Shown here: in pieces, positions 14,490 to 23,761 of the stretch
Position numbering within the stretch: the first letter of the stretch is position 1
Layout: each line of letters opens with the position of its first letter
DNA from: Candidatus Gastranaerophilales bacterium
Lineage (GTDB): Bacteria > Cyanobacteriota > Vampirovibrionia > Gastranaerophilales > Gastranaerophilaceae
Assembly (NCBI GenBank): GCA_944325605.1
Contig: CALVAX010000002.1
Span: 62,001-126,000, forward strand
Length of the DNA: 64,000 bases
Reading direction: 5' to 3'
Translations under genes and position numbers: made by a program
The notes under the pieces: model-generated
Told to the model about the DNA's origin: nothing
The model's database searches: none
Seen by the model: only the letters and a program-made list of their open reading frames with translations

Positions 14490-16097
14490 CTACCTTCCGA
14501 GCCGGCTTTTAATCCTTCCGGCAAGTTCGGAGGCATAATCCATTTTCATCATCAGGTTGAGCGGAATATAAACCGCCATACATACAATGAATATGAATGA
14601 AATTTTGATTAATTCAAACAGGACAGGCGGTAATTGAATATACCCGTCAAATCCGCACGCTGCAAGCATACAGACTACAAAAGCGACGCCGCCTGCCGCA
14701 ATCATTTTGAAAAGATTTAAAAAGAGAGATTTGTAATCCATTTTCATTTTTTTACTCATCAAAAATCCGAGAACACAGGCGTTGAAAAGTGTGACAAGCG
14801 ACGTCGACAATGTAATTCCGCCGATACCCATCTGCCACTTTGTGATGAATAAAATATTCAGGAAAAATTTCAGAACAATTGATGAAAACGCAATGACAAA
14901 CGGGGTTGCGCTGTCGTTAAAAGAATAATAAACTCTCGTGATTGAATCTCTAAAAACGTATGGCAAAATTGACGCTGACAAAAACCACAGGGCTTCTGTC
15001 ACCATAAAAGTCGCTTCTTTATCAAATGCGCCGCGCTCAAAAACAAGTCTTACCCCGTCAAGCCCGACAACAAGAATTCCGATGATTATCGGGATAGCCG
15101 CAAAAAACAGGACTCCGACGCCTTTGTTAAAGTATTTTCTAATCCCGTCATAATCTTTGTCTGCCACAAGCCTTGCAAAAATAGGAAACAACGGAACAAG
15201 AAACGCTGTTGTCAAAATTCCGACAGGAAACTGGAAAACCCTGTTTGCATAACCGATTGCCGTCCACGCGCCCTCTGAAATCGAAGATGTGAAAAACATA
15301 TCAACGTAAATATGAATTTGTCCGACTGTCGAACTTAAAACAGCAGGAAAAAGAAGTTCACAAATTTCTTTAAAGTGCGGGTTGTTTGTAAATTCAAAAT
15401 TCGGGCGGAGTTTAAAACCGAGTTTGCGGATATTTGGATACTGGATTACAAGCTGCAAAATCGCACCGATAGTCGTCGCCCACGCTAGCGCAAGCCCTTT
15501 TTTGTCATCCGGTGCCGCAATGGCAGACATTGCGATTATCGCAACACTCATAATTATCGGCGACAAATTCGGAAGCATAAACTGTTTATAAATAATCAAA
15601 ATTCCGTAATAAATCCCGACAATTCCGCCGATGATTAGCAGCGGCGTCATAATTTTTAAGTGAAGCGCCGAAAGATTAATCATCTCCGCTGACCCGTTTG
15701 AGATTATCAATCCCATAATTTCTTTAGGGAAAATAAAAATCAAAACCGACAAAACAAGAAAAAACAAAATCGTTGCCGTCATAAACGTTGAATAAAGTTT
15801 GTTCACTTTTTCAGACGGTTTTTCGTTCAGTGACGGAATAAGCTTTGAAAAAATTGCAACGGTCGCACTGTGAAAAGGCCCGCCGACTCCGCCGAGCAAA
15901 ATTAACGAAAGCGACGGAATTTGATATGCGTAATAGTATGCATCAGATACCATTGTTGCCCCGTAATAATTTGCAATAACAACGTCCCGCACAAATCCGA
16001 TTAATTTGCTCACTATCGTCACGACCGCAATCAGCCACGCGGCTTTTAATACGCTTGTTGTTTTTGAATCTTTATTTAATTCTGTCTGATTTTCCAT
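14490..16097 (-). CDS. murJ: Lipid II flippase MurJ (MviN family)
   Basis: 535 aa inner-membrane protein with about 14 hydrophobic segments. It moves lipid-linked peptidoglycan precursor across the membrane. Seen: N-terminal VSKLIGFVRDVVIANYYG, and the later RVFQFPVGILTTAFLVPLFP stretch characteristic of the MATE-like MVF family. The C-terminus ends with a basic KSRLGR. Start ATG at 16097. A palindrome (16119-16144) stands between it and the upstream SpoIID-like gene on the same strand. Confidence 0.94.
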   Translation of the reverse strand: MENQTELNKDSKTTSVLKAAWLIAVVTIVSKLIGFVRDVVIANYYGATMVSDAYYYAYQIPSLSLILLGGVGGPFHSATVAIFSKLIPSLNEKPSEKVNKLYSTFMTATILFFLVLSVLIFIFPKEIMGLIISNGSAEMINLSALHLKIMTPLLIIGGIVGIYYGILIIYKQFMLPNLSPIIMSVAIIAMSAIAAPDDKKGLALAWATTIGAILQLVIQYPNIRKLGFKLRPNFEFTNNPHFKEICELLFPAVLSSTVGQIHIYVDMFFTSSISEGAWTAIGYANRVFQFPVGILTTAFLVPLFPIFARLVADKDYDGIRKYFNKGVGVLFFAAIPIIIGILVVGLDGVRLVFERGAFDKEATFMVTEALWFLSASILPYVFRDSITRVYYSFNDSATPFVIAFSSIVLKFFLNILFITKWQMGIGGITLSTSLVTLFNACVLGFLMSKKMKMDYKSLFLNLFKMIAAGGVAFVVCMLAACGFDGYIQLPPVLFELIKISFIFIVCMAVYIPLNLMMKMDYASELAGRIKSRLGR

Positions 16098-16118
16098 AAT
16101 TTTTATTTGTTTTGTCCT

Positions 16119-16144
16119 GCGCCGGCTGCTTCCGCAGCCGGCGC
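16119..16144 (-). terminator. GC-rich hairpin between SpoIID-like gene and murJ
   Basis: GCGCCGGCTG and CAGCCGGCGC flank a 6-nt loop. On the minus strand it is followed by GGACAAAAC, then A/T-rich DNA, so termination without a T-run is only likely. Confidence 0.5.
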
Positions 16145-16160
16145 CTTAGTCGCAAATTCC

Positions 16161-17900
16161 CTACCATTTGTAAATTGAATTATCCTGTTTTACAAGTTCA
16201 ACAAACAATCTTAAAGCCTTGTTTTTTGCCTCATTTTCAGGATATGAAAAAGTTATCGTATTAATCCCTTTTTTCAAATATTTTGAGATATCAATCCGGC
16301 AAATTCTGGTTGACGGGAGAAAACCTTTGCAAAGTTCGAAAGTATATTCTTTGCCGTTGATTTCAGCATTAAGAATTGATACAAGATATTTGTTATCAAC
16401 AATAATTTCGGCATGTTTTTCAGGTGCGTAGAAGTTTTGTGTAATTGTCCTCTGGGTTTCGTCTGCGGAAATGATGACGGGTTTTGTGCCGAGCGTAATC
16501 CCGCTGTAATAATGCTGAAGAATTTTATAAAACGGAAGCTTCATTTCGCTTCCCATAAACCCTGCCCCGAACTGGCTCATTCCGACCCCGTGCCCGTAGC
16601 CGCCGCCGAAAGCTTTAATTGAGAGAAGTTTTCCGTCATTATCAAACTGCGGTTCAAAAACTACATTTGCACTCGGAAGCGCCTTGCCGTCTTTAGTAAA
16701 CAGCCGGCGGATTACAAGTTCTTTGTAAACTTTGTAAGTGCCTGAAGTCGTAATTATTTCCAATTCTACAATTTTTCCGGATTTTCCGCGTTTTTTGACT
16801 TCGATTGATAAGATTTCGCCTAACTTTTCGCCTTTTTTAAAAACAGGTTTTACAAAACCTGTTGCAGATTGGGCAGGAAGCGTTCCTTCAAGTGCCGTCC
16901 TTAGTTCTTCCGGCTCCCACTCACGTGTCCATCTGAAATAAGGTGATCTGATATCATAAGCATCCGGAGTTGATTTATAAAATTCAGCGGCAGCCTCTTC
17001 CGTGTCAAGCGGAGTCTGGCTTGCCATATCAGGCTTTGCAATTAAATAAGGTTTTTCATCAGACGGAAACTCTTTTGTTTTCGGGTCTGAAAAAGCGTAT
17101 GCATAACTTTCCGTGTATCCGCCGGCGGTTGATGAATACTGCGCAAGAATTAAATCCCAGCCGTAAAGCGCTACAATACCGGTTGTTTCTTCTACTGCCT
17201 TGTCGGAAATTTCTGTTTCGGTGTTTGCACCATAATAAACCTGACTTGCAACAGAATCCACAACATCATAATTCGGCGAAGACTTTGTTCTCGGGGTTAG
17301 AACGTAATTTCTTGCAGCAACACTCTGGGCTTTCAAGGCCTCCAGCCCGAATCTGACAGGCATTTCATTAGGTACAACGCCTTTCAGATATTCTTCAACC
17401 TCAACAAGGTTTACCAGATTAAATTTGTTATTGTCTTTTTTTACAAGCTGCAAAGCGCCGTGATAAAGCGCCTGTTTGCCCGCTCTTTTCAGGCCCGTAA
17501 CACCAAGAAGCCCGCCGTCGCAGGTGAAAGTCACAGGCCCTGTCATTTCTGCTGTGACATTTCCGTCAGAATCATAAACGGTAAACATTCCGTTTTCGTA
17601 TTTAACCTTAATATCACTGTTTTCCGGGAAAATAGCAGTTGACATTCCGTTATTATATACCTGTATTCCGTCTGTTCCGAATATTGAAATTTCTTTGTAA
17701 TCATAGCTTGCAAAGCCTGATGTTCCTATACCTACCCGCACAACCTCTGACGCAGGTTTTAATTGAGAAGCTCTGACTTCTGCTTCATGCGCTATTTTCA
17801 AAGTTTCTGCAGGAATAAACGGCTGAAACGACGCTGCCTGAACAGAAAGCGTACCTGATAAAAAAATCAGTGAACATAAAAACAATCTAAATCTCTTCAT
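16161..17900 (-). CDS. SpoIID/LytB domain protein, secreted
   Basis: 579 aa from the ATG at 17898-17900; an earlier TTG at 17918 is possible. A signal peptide (MKRFRLFLCSLIFLSGTLSVQA) is followed by a SpoIID core: VEEYLKGVVPNEMP, LEALKAQSVAARNYVL, and GGYGHGVGMSQFGA. Known SpoIID proteins are lytic transglycosylases acting on denuded glycan during sporulation. In non-spore-formers such as this group the role is probably cell-wall remodelling or division. The C-terminal 100 residues look like an added beta domain. Confidence 0.87.
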   Translation of the reverse strand: MKRFRLFLCSLIFLSGTLSVQAASFQPFIPAETLKIAHEAEVRASQLKPASEVVRVGIGTSGFASYDYKEISIFGTDGIQVYNNGMSTAIFPENSDIKVKYENGMFTVYDSDGNVTAEMTGPVTFTCDGGLLGVTGLKRAGKQALYHGALQLVKKDNNKFNLVNLVEVEEYLKGVVPNEMPVRFGLEALKAQSVAARNYVLTPRTKSSPNYDVVDSVASQVYYGANTETEISDKAVEETTGIVALYGWDLILAQYSSTAGGYTESYAYAFSDPKTKEFPSDEKPYLIAKPDMASQTPLDTEEAAAEFYKSTPDAYDIRSPYFRWTREWEPEELRTALEGTLPAQSATGFVKPVFKKGEKLGEILSIEVKKRGKSGKIVELEIITTSGTYKVYKELVIRRLFTKDGKALPSANVVFEPQFDNDGKLLSIKAFGGGYGHGVGMSQFGAGFMGSEMKLPFYKILQHYYSGITLGTKPVIISADETQRTITQNFYAPEKHAEIIVDNKYLVSILNAEINGKEYTFELCKGFLPSTRICRIDISKYLKKGINTITFSYPENEAKNKALRLFVELVKQDNSIYKW

Positions 17901-17921
17901 AAATTTATTATATGACAAAAA

Positions 17922-18182
17922 TTATTCTTCACCTACAGAAAAATTTTCAGGCAGTTCTTTTTCTAATTCTGTCATAAATTCAGATATTGAAAACCCGAAA
18001 GCTTCTGATAATTTAAACAATGTTGTAAGCTGGGGATCTTTGACAGCCCGCTCTAAATCACTCAAAACAGAAGAGGGAATATCATATTCAGCGCCGAGCA
18101 TAAACTGACTTTTACTTCCGCGCAAGCGTTTTACTGTTTTTGCAATCGCGTTGAATATAATTTTCTTTTTAACATCTTGCAT
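17922..18182 (-). CDS. XRE-family helix-turn-helix regulator
   Basis: 86 aa. A lambda-repressor-like HTH: FMLGAEYDIPSSVLSDLERA (turn and recognition helix) followed by PQLTTLFKLSEAFGFSISEF. No other domain. It faces the prepilin-like gene at 18252. Between them lies a perfect 8-bp-arm palindrome (18216-18233) that may be its operator. The start has no clear SD. It ends 21 bp before the SpoIID-like gene on the same strand. Confidence 0.85.
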   Translation of the reverse strand: MQDVKKKIIFNAIAKTVKRLRGSKSQFMLGAEYDIPSSVLSDLERAVKDPQLTTLFKLSEAFGFSISEFMTELEKELPENFSVGEE

Positions 18183-18215
18183 GTTTTTAATTTTGAATAT
18201 AATATATTTAGTATC

Positions 18216-18233
18216 CTATCGCGAACGCGATAG
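18216..18233. promoter_or_regulatory. Perfect palindrome, candidate operator
   Basis: CTATCGCG-AA-CGCGATAG in the 69-bp divergent space of the XRE regulator and the prepilin-like gene. It stands 13 bp after a TATAAT (18198-18203) pointing right and just before the AAGGAGG of the prepilin gene. GC-rich against an AT-rich spacer. Confidence 0.6.
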
Positions 18234-18251
18234 AAGAAAGAAGGAGGATAT

Positions 18252-19007
18252 GTGAAAGATAAACATTTAGCCTTTACTATGGCGGAAGTGCTTATTACGC
18301 TTGGAATTATAGGAATAATCGCCGCAATCACCATTCCAAATCTTATGGGTACATATAGAAAAAAAGTAGTTGAAACTGAACTGCAAAGAGCTTTTTCTAT
18401 AATTTCGCAGACTATTCGGATGTCAGAAGTCAAAAACGAAAATGCTGCCTACTGGGCTTATCCTTCTGAAGGTGCAGGCACAAGTGCCCCGGGTTCTGCA
18501 CAAGCCGAACAATTTATTAATATTTATATAAAACCATACATAAAATATCTTAAAGTTGAAAAAGAAGACCTTGATGTTAAATATGCAGACGGAACTCCAT
18601 CTTATCTTGCAAATTATATTAACAAGGCACCCCAGTTTATTCTTGCGGACGGCTTGTTTTTGCAATTTATGCCAAGGGAAAATTCTGTTGAGGCTGATAC
18701 TCACGGGTATATAATGAATGTATATGTAGGAACTACAAATATGCGCAAAAAAGAGGAGTTTGTTGAAGGCAAAAATCTTTTTGCTTTTACAATGAACATT
18801 GATGAATCTTCAGGCAAGGTAGGTCTAGAACCTCAACATTATCTCAACTGGTCATGTCAAAAACTTCAAACAAATCGTCAAAATTTTATTGACAATTGCT
18901 ATAAAAATCAGCGTGAAACCAGCGGAGTAAGCTCATCTATATATTGCACATATATGATTTACTGCAACAACTGGACAGTTCCGAAAGATTACCCGATAAA
19001 ATTATAA
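18252..19007 (+). CDS. Prepilin-like protein with type IV leader
   Basis: 251 aa. GTG start, with AAGGAGG 4 nt upstream; the in-phase ATG two bases earlier runs into TGA. Leader MKDKHLAFTMAEVLITLGIIG has the prepilin hydrophobic start, with E5-equivalent Glu and a short charged leader. It would be processed by a prepilin peptidase and assembled or held in the membrane. The C-terminal domain is about 210 residues with paired Cys (WSCQ, NCY, YCTY, YCNN) and ends WTVPKDYPIKL. Paralogous to the gene at 36360-37270. No pilin assembly genes are in the window. Confidence 0.85.
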   Translation: MKDKHLAFTMAEVLITLGIIGIIAAITIPNLMGTYRKKVVETELQRAFSIISQTIRMSEVKNENAAYWAYPSEGAGTSAPGSAQAEQFINIYIKPYIKYLKVEKEDLDVKYADGTPSYLANYINKAPQFILADGLFLQFMPRENSVEADTHGYIMNVYVGTTNMRKKEEFVEGKNLFAFTMNIDESSGKVGLEPQHYLNWSCQKLQTNRQNFIDNCYKNQRETSGVSSSIYCTYMIYCNNWTVPKDYPIKL

Positions 19008-19025
19008 TGTAACTTTGAACCGTCT

Positions 19026-20399
19026 TTATTTCAATTCCCAGGTTGTGCCCTCTTTTGTGTCTTTCAGAACTATTCCTTCTTCATCAAATGCAATGCGGAT
19101 TTTGTCGGCTATTGCCCAGTTCTTGTCCTCACGCGCTTTTTTGCGGTATGAAAGAATTTCGTCCATTGATTTAAAATCTTCGCCGAGTTTTTCCGAAACC
19201 CTTGTCACAACACCTTTTATTTCATCGTCAGACAGTGTTGCCTTTTCAAAAGTGAAACCGAGTGCCGATGCAAGCTTGTAAAGTGTTGTGAAAGCTCCTT
19301 TTTCATCTTTGTTTGCCTTGTTTGCAAGGTCAAAAAGCACGGCAAGAGCACGTGATGTGTTCAAATCGTCGTCCATCGCTTCAATGAATTCTTTGTATTC
19401 ATCTGTTTTTGTAATATCAAAGCTTTCATCGACAGGAGTACGTTTTGCATTAAGCATTCTTTTTACCCCCGCTGCGGCTGAAGAAAGTGCTTCGTCACTG
19501 AACTCAACAGGCATTCTGTAGTGGTTTGTCAATATAAAGAACCTGATTGTGTTTGCGTCGTATTTCTTTAGCAAATCGTCAATCGTCAGGAAATTTCCGA
19601 GAGATTTTGACATTTTTTCTTTGTTTATTGTCACAAATCCGTTATGAAGCCAGTAGTTTACAAACTTGCAGCCGTTTGCGCATTCTGACTGCGCAATTTC
19701 GTTTTCGTGGTGCGGAAAAATTAAATCCGCTCCGCCTGCGTGGATGTCTATTGTTTTGCCAAGATATTTGCGGCTCATTGCGGAACATTCAATGTGCCAG
19801 CCCGGACGCCCGATTCCCCACGGGCTTTTGTAGCCGAATTTTTCGTCTTTTTTCCACAGCGCAAAGTCAAGCGGATCTTCTTTCTTTTCTCCAACTTCAA
19901 TTCTTGCGCCGCTTTCAAGCTTGTCTATAGGCTGTTTTGACAGATAGCCGTAGGCAGGAAATTTTTTAACCCTGAAATAAACATCTCCGTCAACTTCGTA
20001 GGCATAACCTTTATTAATCAAATCTTTGACCATTCCTATCATTTCGCCCAGTGTCTTTGTCGCAAAAGGTTCAATGTCAGGTTTTAAGGTATTCAGAGCC
20101 TTCATGGAATTTTCAAACTGCTTATACCAGTATTGAGAAACTTCCTCCGGTGTTTTGTTTTCTTTTTCGGCTTTTTTCAAAATCTTGTCGTCAACATCCG
20201 TAACGTTGCGGCAATACGTAACATCATACCCTTTAAACTTTAAATATCTGTACAAAACATCCCACGTTATGTAGCATCTTGCATGGCCCAAATGTGCATA
20301 ATCATACACCGTCGGCCCGCAGACATACATCTTAATCTTATTATCTTCTATTGGTTTGAATTCCTCAATTTGATTTGTATAAGAATTGTGTAATTTCAT
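19026..20399 (-). CDS. cysS: Cysteinyl-tRNA synthetase
   Basis: Charges tRNA-Cys. 457 aa from the ATG at 20397-20399, which has GAGG 8 nt upstream; a longer start 45 nt upstream has none. Seen: [15 protein letters not shown] (Zn Cys plus HIGH variant), [30 protein letters not shown] with zinc ligands, and KMSKSLGNF. Ends TTWELK, slightly shorter than the 461-aa E. coli protein. Terminates 19 bp from the convergent prepilin gene. Confidence 0.96.
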   Translation of the reverse strand: MKLHNSYTNQIEEFKPIEDNKIKMYVCGPTVYDYAHLGHARCYITWDVLYRYLKFKGYDVTYCRNVTDVDDKILKKAEKENKTPEEVSQYWYKQFENSMKALNTLKPDIEPFATKTLGEMIGMVKDLINKGYAYEVDGDVYFRVKKFPAYGYLSKQPIDKLESGARIEVGEKKEDPLDFALWKKDEKFGYKSPWGIGRPGWHIECSAMSRKYLGKTIDIHAGGADLIFPHHENEIAQSECANGCKFVNYWLHNGFVTINKEKMSKSLGNFLTIDDLLKKYDANTIRFFILTNHYRMPVEFSDEALSSAAAGVKRMLNAKRTPVDESFDITKTDEYKEFIEAMDDDLNTSRALAVLFDLANKANKDEKGAFTTLYKLASALGFTFEKATLSDDEIKGVVTRVSEKLGEDFKSMDEILSYRKKAREDKNWAIADKIRIAFDEEGIVLKDTKEGTTWELK

Positions 20400-20554
20400 C
20401 TGAAAATCCTCGTTTATCTTTTGATAAAATTTTACAACAAACAATTTTAAATGTTAATTATTGTAAATAAATTGTGAATAAAGGCAATTTTTTTGGGAAC
20501 AAAGTATTTATTAAATATATACAGAGGATTAACACAAAAAAGCGAGGTACAATT

Positions 20555-21040
20555 ATGGGTATTGATGAAGTGAAAGGTGCAGGCCTGCAGCAGAATTACA
20601 CAAGCGTAAAGGTAAAAGATAAAGATTCCGGCAAATCTTTTGTTATTAACTTTACCAATTCTAAAGTTAAAGGAAACAAGGCCGAATGGACAATTAAAGA
20701 CGGTAAAGTCTATGATAAAGACGGCAAAACACTTAAAGAAAACGAAATTGAAGTTACAAAATATCAGGCTGCACTGATTAAGGCCGCAGCTGAAGGTGAC
20801 GGCAACGGCAGATATCTTGACAGCAACGACCTTATCGGAGCAAGTTATGCGGAAAATGCAGAGAAGGAATTACAAAACGTAAAATCCGAATATCATATTG
20901 CTGAAGATAATTACAATAATCCGGCTCCGCCGTTCGGCGATGCTGACGCTCTTGAACACGGTATTATTTATGCCAATGTTGAAAATTCAAAAGGTGAACG
21001 CGGACATCTGGAAATTAAGTTCCTGAACGGTAATCAATAG
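20555..21040 (+). CDS. Unknown protein with EF-hand-like loop
   Basis: 161 aa from the ATG at 20555 (GAGG 7 nt upstream). A longer frame starting at 20474 lacks an SD. Lys/Asp-rich, no signal peptide or membrane helix seen. EGDGNGRYLDSNDL resembles a Ca-binding EF-hand or dockerin-type loop. Similar short Asp-Gly-Asn proteins are seen at 43476. Possibly a small Ca-binding or cell-surface associated protein; function not recognised. Confidence 0.65.
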   Translation: MGIDEVKGAGLQQNYTSVKVKDKDSGKSFVINFTNSKVKGNKAEWTIKDGKVYDKDGKTLKENEIEVTKYQAALIKAAAEGDGNGRYLDSNDLIGASYAENAEKELQNVKSEYHIAEDNYNNPAPPFGDADALEHGIIYANVENSKGERGHLEIKFLNGNQ

Positions 21041-21127
21041 TACAAATACGTCAGGCAAATTCTAACAAGTGTTAGATTAAGAACAATAAGATCTTTTGAT
21101 GAAAATTTATCCGTCAGAATCTTTTTG

Positions 21128-21742
21128 TTATTCAAGCATATCAAAAATTCTATGAACGGGCGAAATCAGTTCTTCGACAGGGCAGGTTTCGTCCAATTCC
21201 AGTGTAATTGTCGGGATTTTCTTTTCTATGCCTGCGTAAGTTCCGAAACTTCCGGGGGTCGGGTAGCCTATGCTTTCTTCAACCGGATAATTTATTATTT
21301 TTGAAATTTTCTCTGAAATTTCTTTTGCACCACCATCAAAGTTGACGACTTTGAAAGGAGCGTGAAGTGTCAAAATCATTTTAGGCTGGAGTTCTTCCAT
21401 AATATCAATCAAAAAACGTGTTTCAATTTCACTTGCCGGTTTTTCTCCTCCGAAAAACTCGTCTTTTGCCGTGAATTCCCAGTTTTCTGTCGGAAAATTT
21501 CTGTTTAAATCTACACCTGATGAGTTGGTGCGTTTTTTCGCAGCCATTCCGTCGGGGTTCAGGCAGGGAATAAAATAAAGTCTGCTTTCGGGGTTTTTAT
21601 CTATGTAATCTCTAATTAAAAAATCTCCCTGTGGTTCATCTCCATGAAATACGCCGATTACAAGAGTGTTACATCTTTCCCCGTTGCCAAACAGCGCAAC
21701 CTCTCTTCCTTCTTGAGTTTTACAGGTTTTGATTTTTTGCAT
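21128..21742 (-). CDS. M14 family zinc carboxypeptidase (MpaA-like)
   Basis: 204 aa. Start ATG at 21740-21742 (GGAG, 5 nt spacing). Seen: GVFHGDEPQGD (HxxE zinc motif), LNPDGMAAKKRTNSSGVDLN with RNFP, the third zinc ligand THAPF, and TITLELDE (catalytic Glu). This is the compact murein tripeptide amidase / M14 fold that cuts the D-Glu/meso-DAP bond of muropeptides. Other M14 roles, such as on peptides, are not excluded. It follows ftsY by 14 bp, in an nusB-ftsY operon. Confidence 0.85.
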   Translation of the reverse strand: MQKIKTCKTQEGREVALFGNGERCNTLVIGVFHGDEPQGDFLIRDYIDKNPESRLYFIPCLNPDGMAAKKRTNSSGVDLNRNFPTENWEFTAKDEFFGGEKPASEIETRFLIDIMEELQPKMILTLHAPFKVVNFDGGAKEISEKISKIINYPVEESIGYPTPGSFGTYAGIEKKIPTITLELDETCPVEELISPVHRIFDMLE

Positions 21743-21756
21743 GACTATCTCCAAAA

Positions 21757-22674
21757 CTATTCGGCGAATAAAGCGTCTATAAATTCTTCGCGTTCAAAAG
21801 TTTTTAAATCTTCCATTTTTTCGCCGACTCCGATTAATTTTACCGGAAGTTTAAGGTCTTTTGCGACAGCCAGAACTATTGCACCTTTCGCAGAGCCGTC
21901 AAGTTTTGTGAGGGCAACAGATGTAAGATTTACGGCATCCTGAAAAACTTTTGCCTGTTGAAGCCCGTTTTGGCCGGTATTTGCGTCCAGAACAAGCATT
22001 GTTTCTCTTAAGTTTTCCGGTGCATTTTTATCAATTACCGACTTGATTTTAGAAAGTTCTTCCATCAGGTTGAATTTATTCTGAAGTCGTCCTGCAGTAT
22101 CAACAAGAATTACGTCGTAGTTTTCATTTTTAGCCTTTTGGATTGCCTCATAAACAACAGAAGCAGGATCTGCTTTATCGCGCCTTACAATATCCGCTCC
22201 TGCGCGTTTTGACCAAATGTCAAGCTGTTCTTCGGCTGCGGCTCTGAAGGTGTCGCCGGCAGCTATCAAAACCCGTTTCCCTTCCTGTTTAAATTTGTAG
22301 GCAAGCTTGCCTATCAAGGTAGTTTTGCCAACACCGTTAACTCCTGTTATAAAATAAATGTTCAGTTCATTTTCTTTATACTGAAGTTTGTTGTCGCCAG
22401 CTTCCTCAAGTGTTTTCATAAATTCGTTTTTGAGATAATTTTTTACGGCAGACGGTTTAATTTTTTCCTGATTGCGAAGCTTATCGACAAGTTCTGAGGC
22501 ATAATTAACACCCAGATCAGCACTTATCAAAAGTTCTTCCATATCATCAAGAACAAATTCCGAGAACTCTTCTTCTCCGCTTACAGTATTAACCACGTTT
22601 CCGACTAAAGCCTTAGCGGTATTGGAAACCGTCTGTTTCAGGTTATTAAATTTATCAGAAAAGAAATTAAACAT
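21757..22674 (-). CDS. ftsY: Signal recognition particle receptor FtsY
   Basis: 305 aa SRP receptor GTPase that docks ribosomes making membrane proteins. Seen: an N-domain helical bundle, GVNGVGKTTLIGKL (G1) at about 113-126, DTAGRLQNKF (G3), TKLDGSAKG (G4 region), and LIGVGEKMEDL near the end. There is no long acidic A-domain, so the form is short, as in many bacteria. The ATG abuts the stop of nusB with no gap. Confidence 0.96.
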   Translation of the reverse strand: MFNFFSDKFNNLKQTVSNTAKALVGNVVNTVSGEEEFSEFVLDDMEELLISADLGVNYASELVDKLRNQEKIKPSAVKNYLKNEFMKTLEEAGDNKLQYKENELNIYFITGVNGVGKTTLIGKLAYKFKQEGKRVLIAAGDTFRAAAEEQLDIWSKRAGADIVRRDKADPASVVYEAIQKAKNENYDVILVDTAGRLQNKFNLMEELSKIKSVIDKNAPENLRETMLVLDANTGQNGLQQAKVFQDAVNLTSVALTKLDGSAKGAIVLAVAKDLKLPVKLIGVGEKMEDLKTFEREEFIDALFAE

Positions 22675-23334
22675 TTATTTAAGTCCGTTTTCAACGATTA
22701 CCTTTGCAAGAATACCGTTAATAAATGATGCGCTGTCGTCTGTTGAATATTTTTTTGCAAGTTCAAGAGCTTCATCGACAACAACTTTCATCGGCGCATC
22801 TTTTATGTATAGCAATTCAACAATCGCAATACGCAGGATGTCTTTATCCATCTTGACCAATCTTTGAAGATCCCAGTTTTTCGCGTGTTTTTGGATAATA
22901 TCATCCACTTCTTTGTGATTTTTCTGGAAGTATTCGGCAATTTGAATTGCGTAATCCTTCACTTCGTTCTGCGAATCAAGTGTTGTAAATTCCGCAATTT
23001 CTAATGCTAACAAAGCTTTATCCGCAATGTCAATCATTTCGTTTACTCTTGCTGACATATCAGCTGTCATCACAAGCGGAACCGAAACGTTTGCAACACC
23101 AATCGGTCTGTTTAAGTTTGTTTCATGTTCGGCTTCGTAGTTCTCAATCTGATCTCTGAAAGCAATAAGTGAACCTACTGCTGTTTTAAGTTCGTCAGTT
23201 GCACTGCTTGTTAATATCCTGACTGATTTCAGGATTATATCTTCCATTTCTTCTTTTGAATATTTTGTTAATTTTTTATCAAACTGTGAAAATAATATAA
23301 ATGCTAATTCTCTGGCTGCTCTGCGGGCTTGCAT
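22675..23334 (-). CDS. nusB: Transcription antitermination factor NusB
   Basis: 219 aa from the ATG at 23332-23334 (AGAGG, 5 nt spacing). The N-terminal RRAARELAFILFSQFD binds boxA RNA; the C-terminal DKDILRIAIVELLYIKDAPM and VVDEALELAKKYSTDDSASF with INGIL are the classic NusB ends. It is about 80 residues longer than E. coli NusB because of a mid-protein insertion (residues about 50-130), a form common in Cyanobacteria and relatives. First gene of nusB-ftsY-mpaA. Confidence 0.94.
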   Translation of the reverse strand: MQARRAARELAFILFSQFDKKLTKYSKEEMEDIILKSVRILTSSATDELKTAVGSLIAFRDQIENYEAEHETNLNRPIGVANVSVPLVMTADMSARVNEMIDIADKALLALEIAEFTTLDSQNEVKDYAIQIAEYFQKNHKEVDDIIQKHAKNWDLQRLVKMDKDILRIAIVELLYIKDAPMKVVVDEALELAKKYSTDDSASFINGILAKVIVENGLK

Positions 23335-23423
23335 ATATACCTCTTTAAATTTAATTGTATCTACACGAGGAAATGCTATCATGAAAAAATTTTCACGACA
23401 AGAGAATAAAAAATTTTATCCAC

Positions 23424-23451
23424 TTGAAATTTTTAAAAAACAGGTTATAAT
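23424..23451 (+). promoter_or_regulatory. Antisense promoter, module 4
   Basis: TTGAAA (23424-23429), 16-bp spacer, TATAAT (23446-23451), pointing right. Same layout as module 5 (23728-23755). Confidence 0.7.
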
Positions 23452-23457
23452 AAAATA

Positions 23458-23550
23458 AAGGGCGAGGATGCGCTAACATCCTCTTGAAAGCCCCTTAATG
23501 GATTAGTTTAAGCACTAAAAGTATTAGCAATAATATTATTAGTGCTTTTT
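23458..23550 (+). ncRNA. Predicted antisense RNA (antitoxin) of module 4
   Basis: Inferred transcript of about 93 nt. Hairpin GAGGATG (23464-23470) with CATCCTC (23477-23483), further closed by GGGC...GCCC. Terminator stem AAGCACTAA (23510-23518) with TTAGTGCTT (23539-23547) and a T run. The terminator sits inside the toxin-like ORF on the other strand. Hairpin shared with module 5. Confidence 0.62.
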
Positions 23551-23569
23551 CGCTTGTCGCGAAAATCAT
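23495..23569 (-). CDS. Small hydrophobic peptide, type I toxin-like (module 4)
   Basis: 24 codons: MIFATSEKAL, then an unbroken Ile/Leu/Val stretch, ending LKLIH. SD GGGAGG (23578-23583) lies 8 nt before the ATG. Paralogue of module 5 (shared start MI, TxE-x-LAII, LLILLVLK, and basic end). Not sequence-related to modules 2-3 beyond composition. Peptide expression and toxicity are inferred. Confidence 0.66.
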   Translation of the reverse strand: MIFATSEKALIILLLILLVLKLIH

Positions 23570-23727
23570 CCTTATCACCTCCCTTCTCAGGTTTAACAAA
23601 TTTTCAGTCTGAGCCTTGAAGTAAGATGAACCAGGGGCTATGCCCTATAATTTTAAATAGTACAAAATATTACTTAAATAAAAATCCTGTAAATTACGGA
23701 TTTAATATTAATTATTTTACACTGCAC

Positions 23728-23755
23728 TTGAAATATTAAAAAAGAATGTTATAAT
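23728..23755 (+). promoter_or_regulatory. Antisense promoter, module 5
   Basis: TTGAAA (23728-23733), 16-bp spacer, TATAAT (23750-23755), pointing right. Confidence 0.7.
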
Positions 23756-23761
23756 AAAATA

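Noticed and set aside
16161-17900. Sporulation protein SpoIID as evidence of spore formation
   Set aside because: The SpoIID domain is widespread in non-spore-formers, including Cyanobacteria relatives; no other sporulation gene is present.
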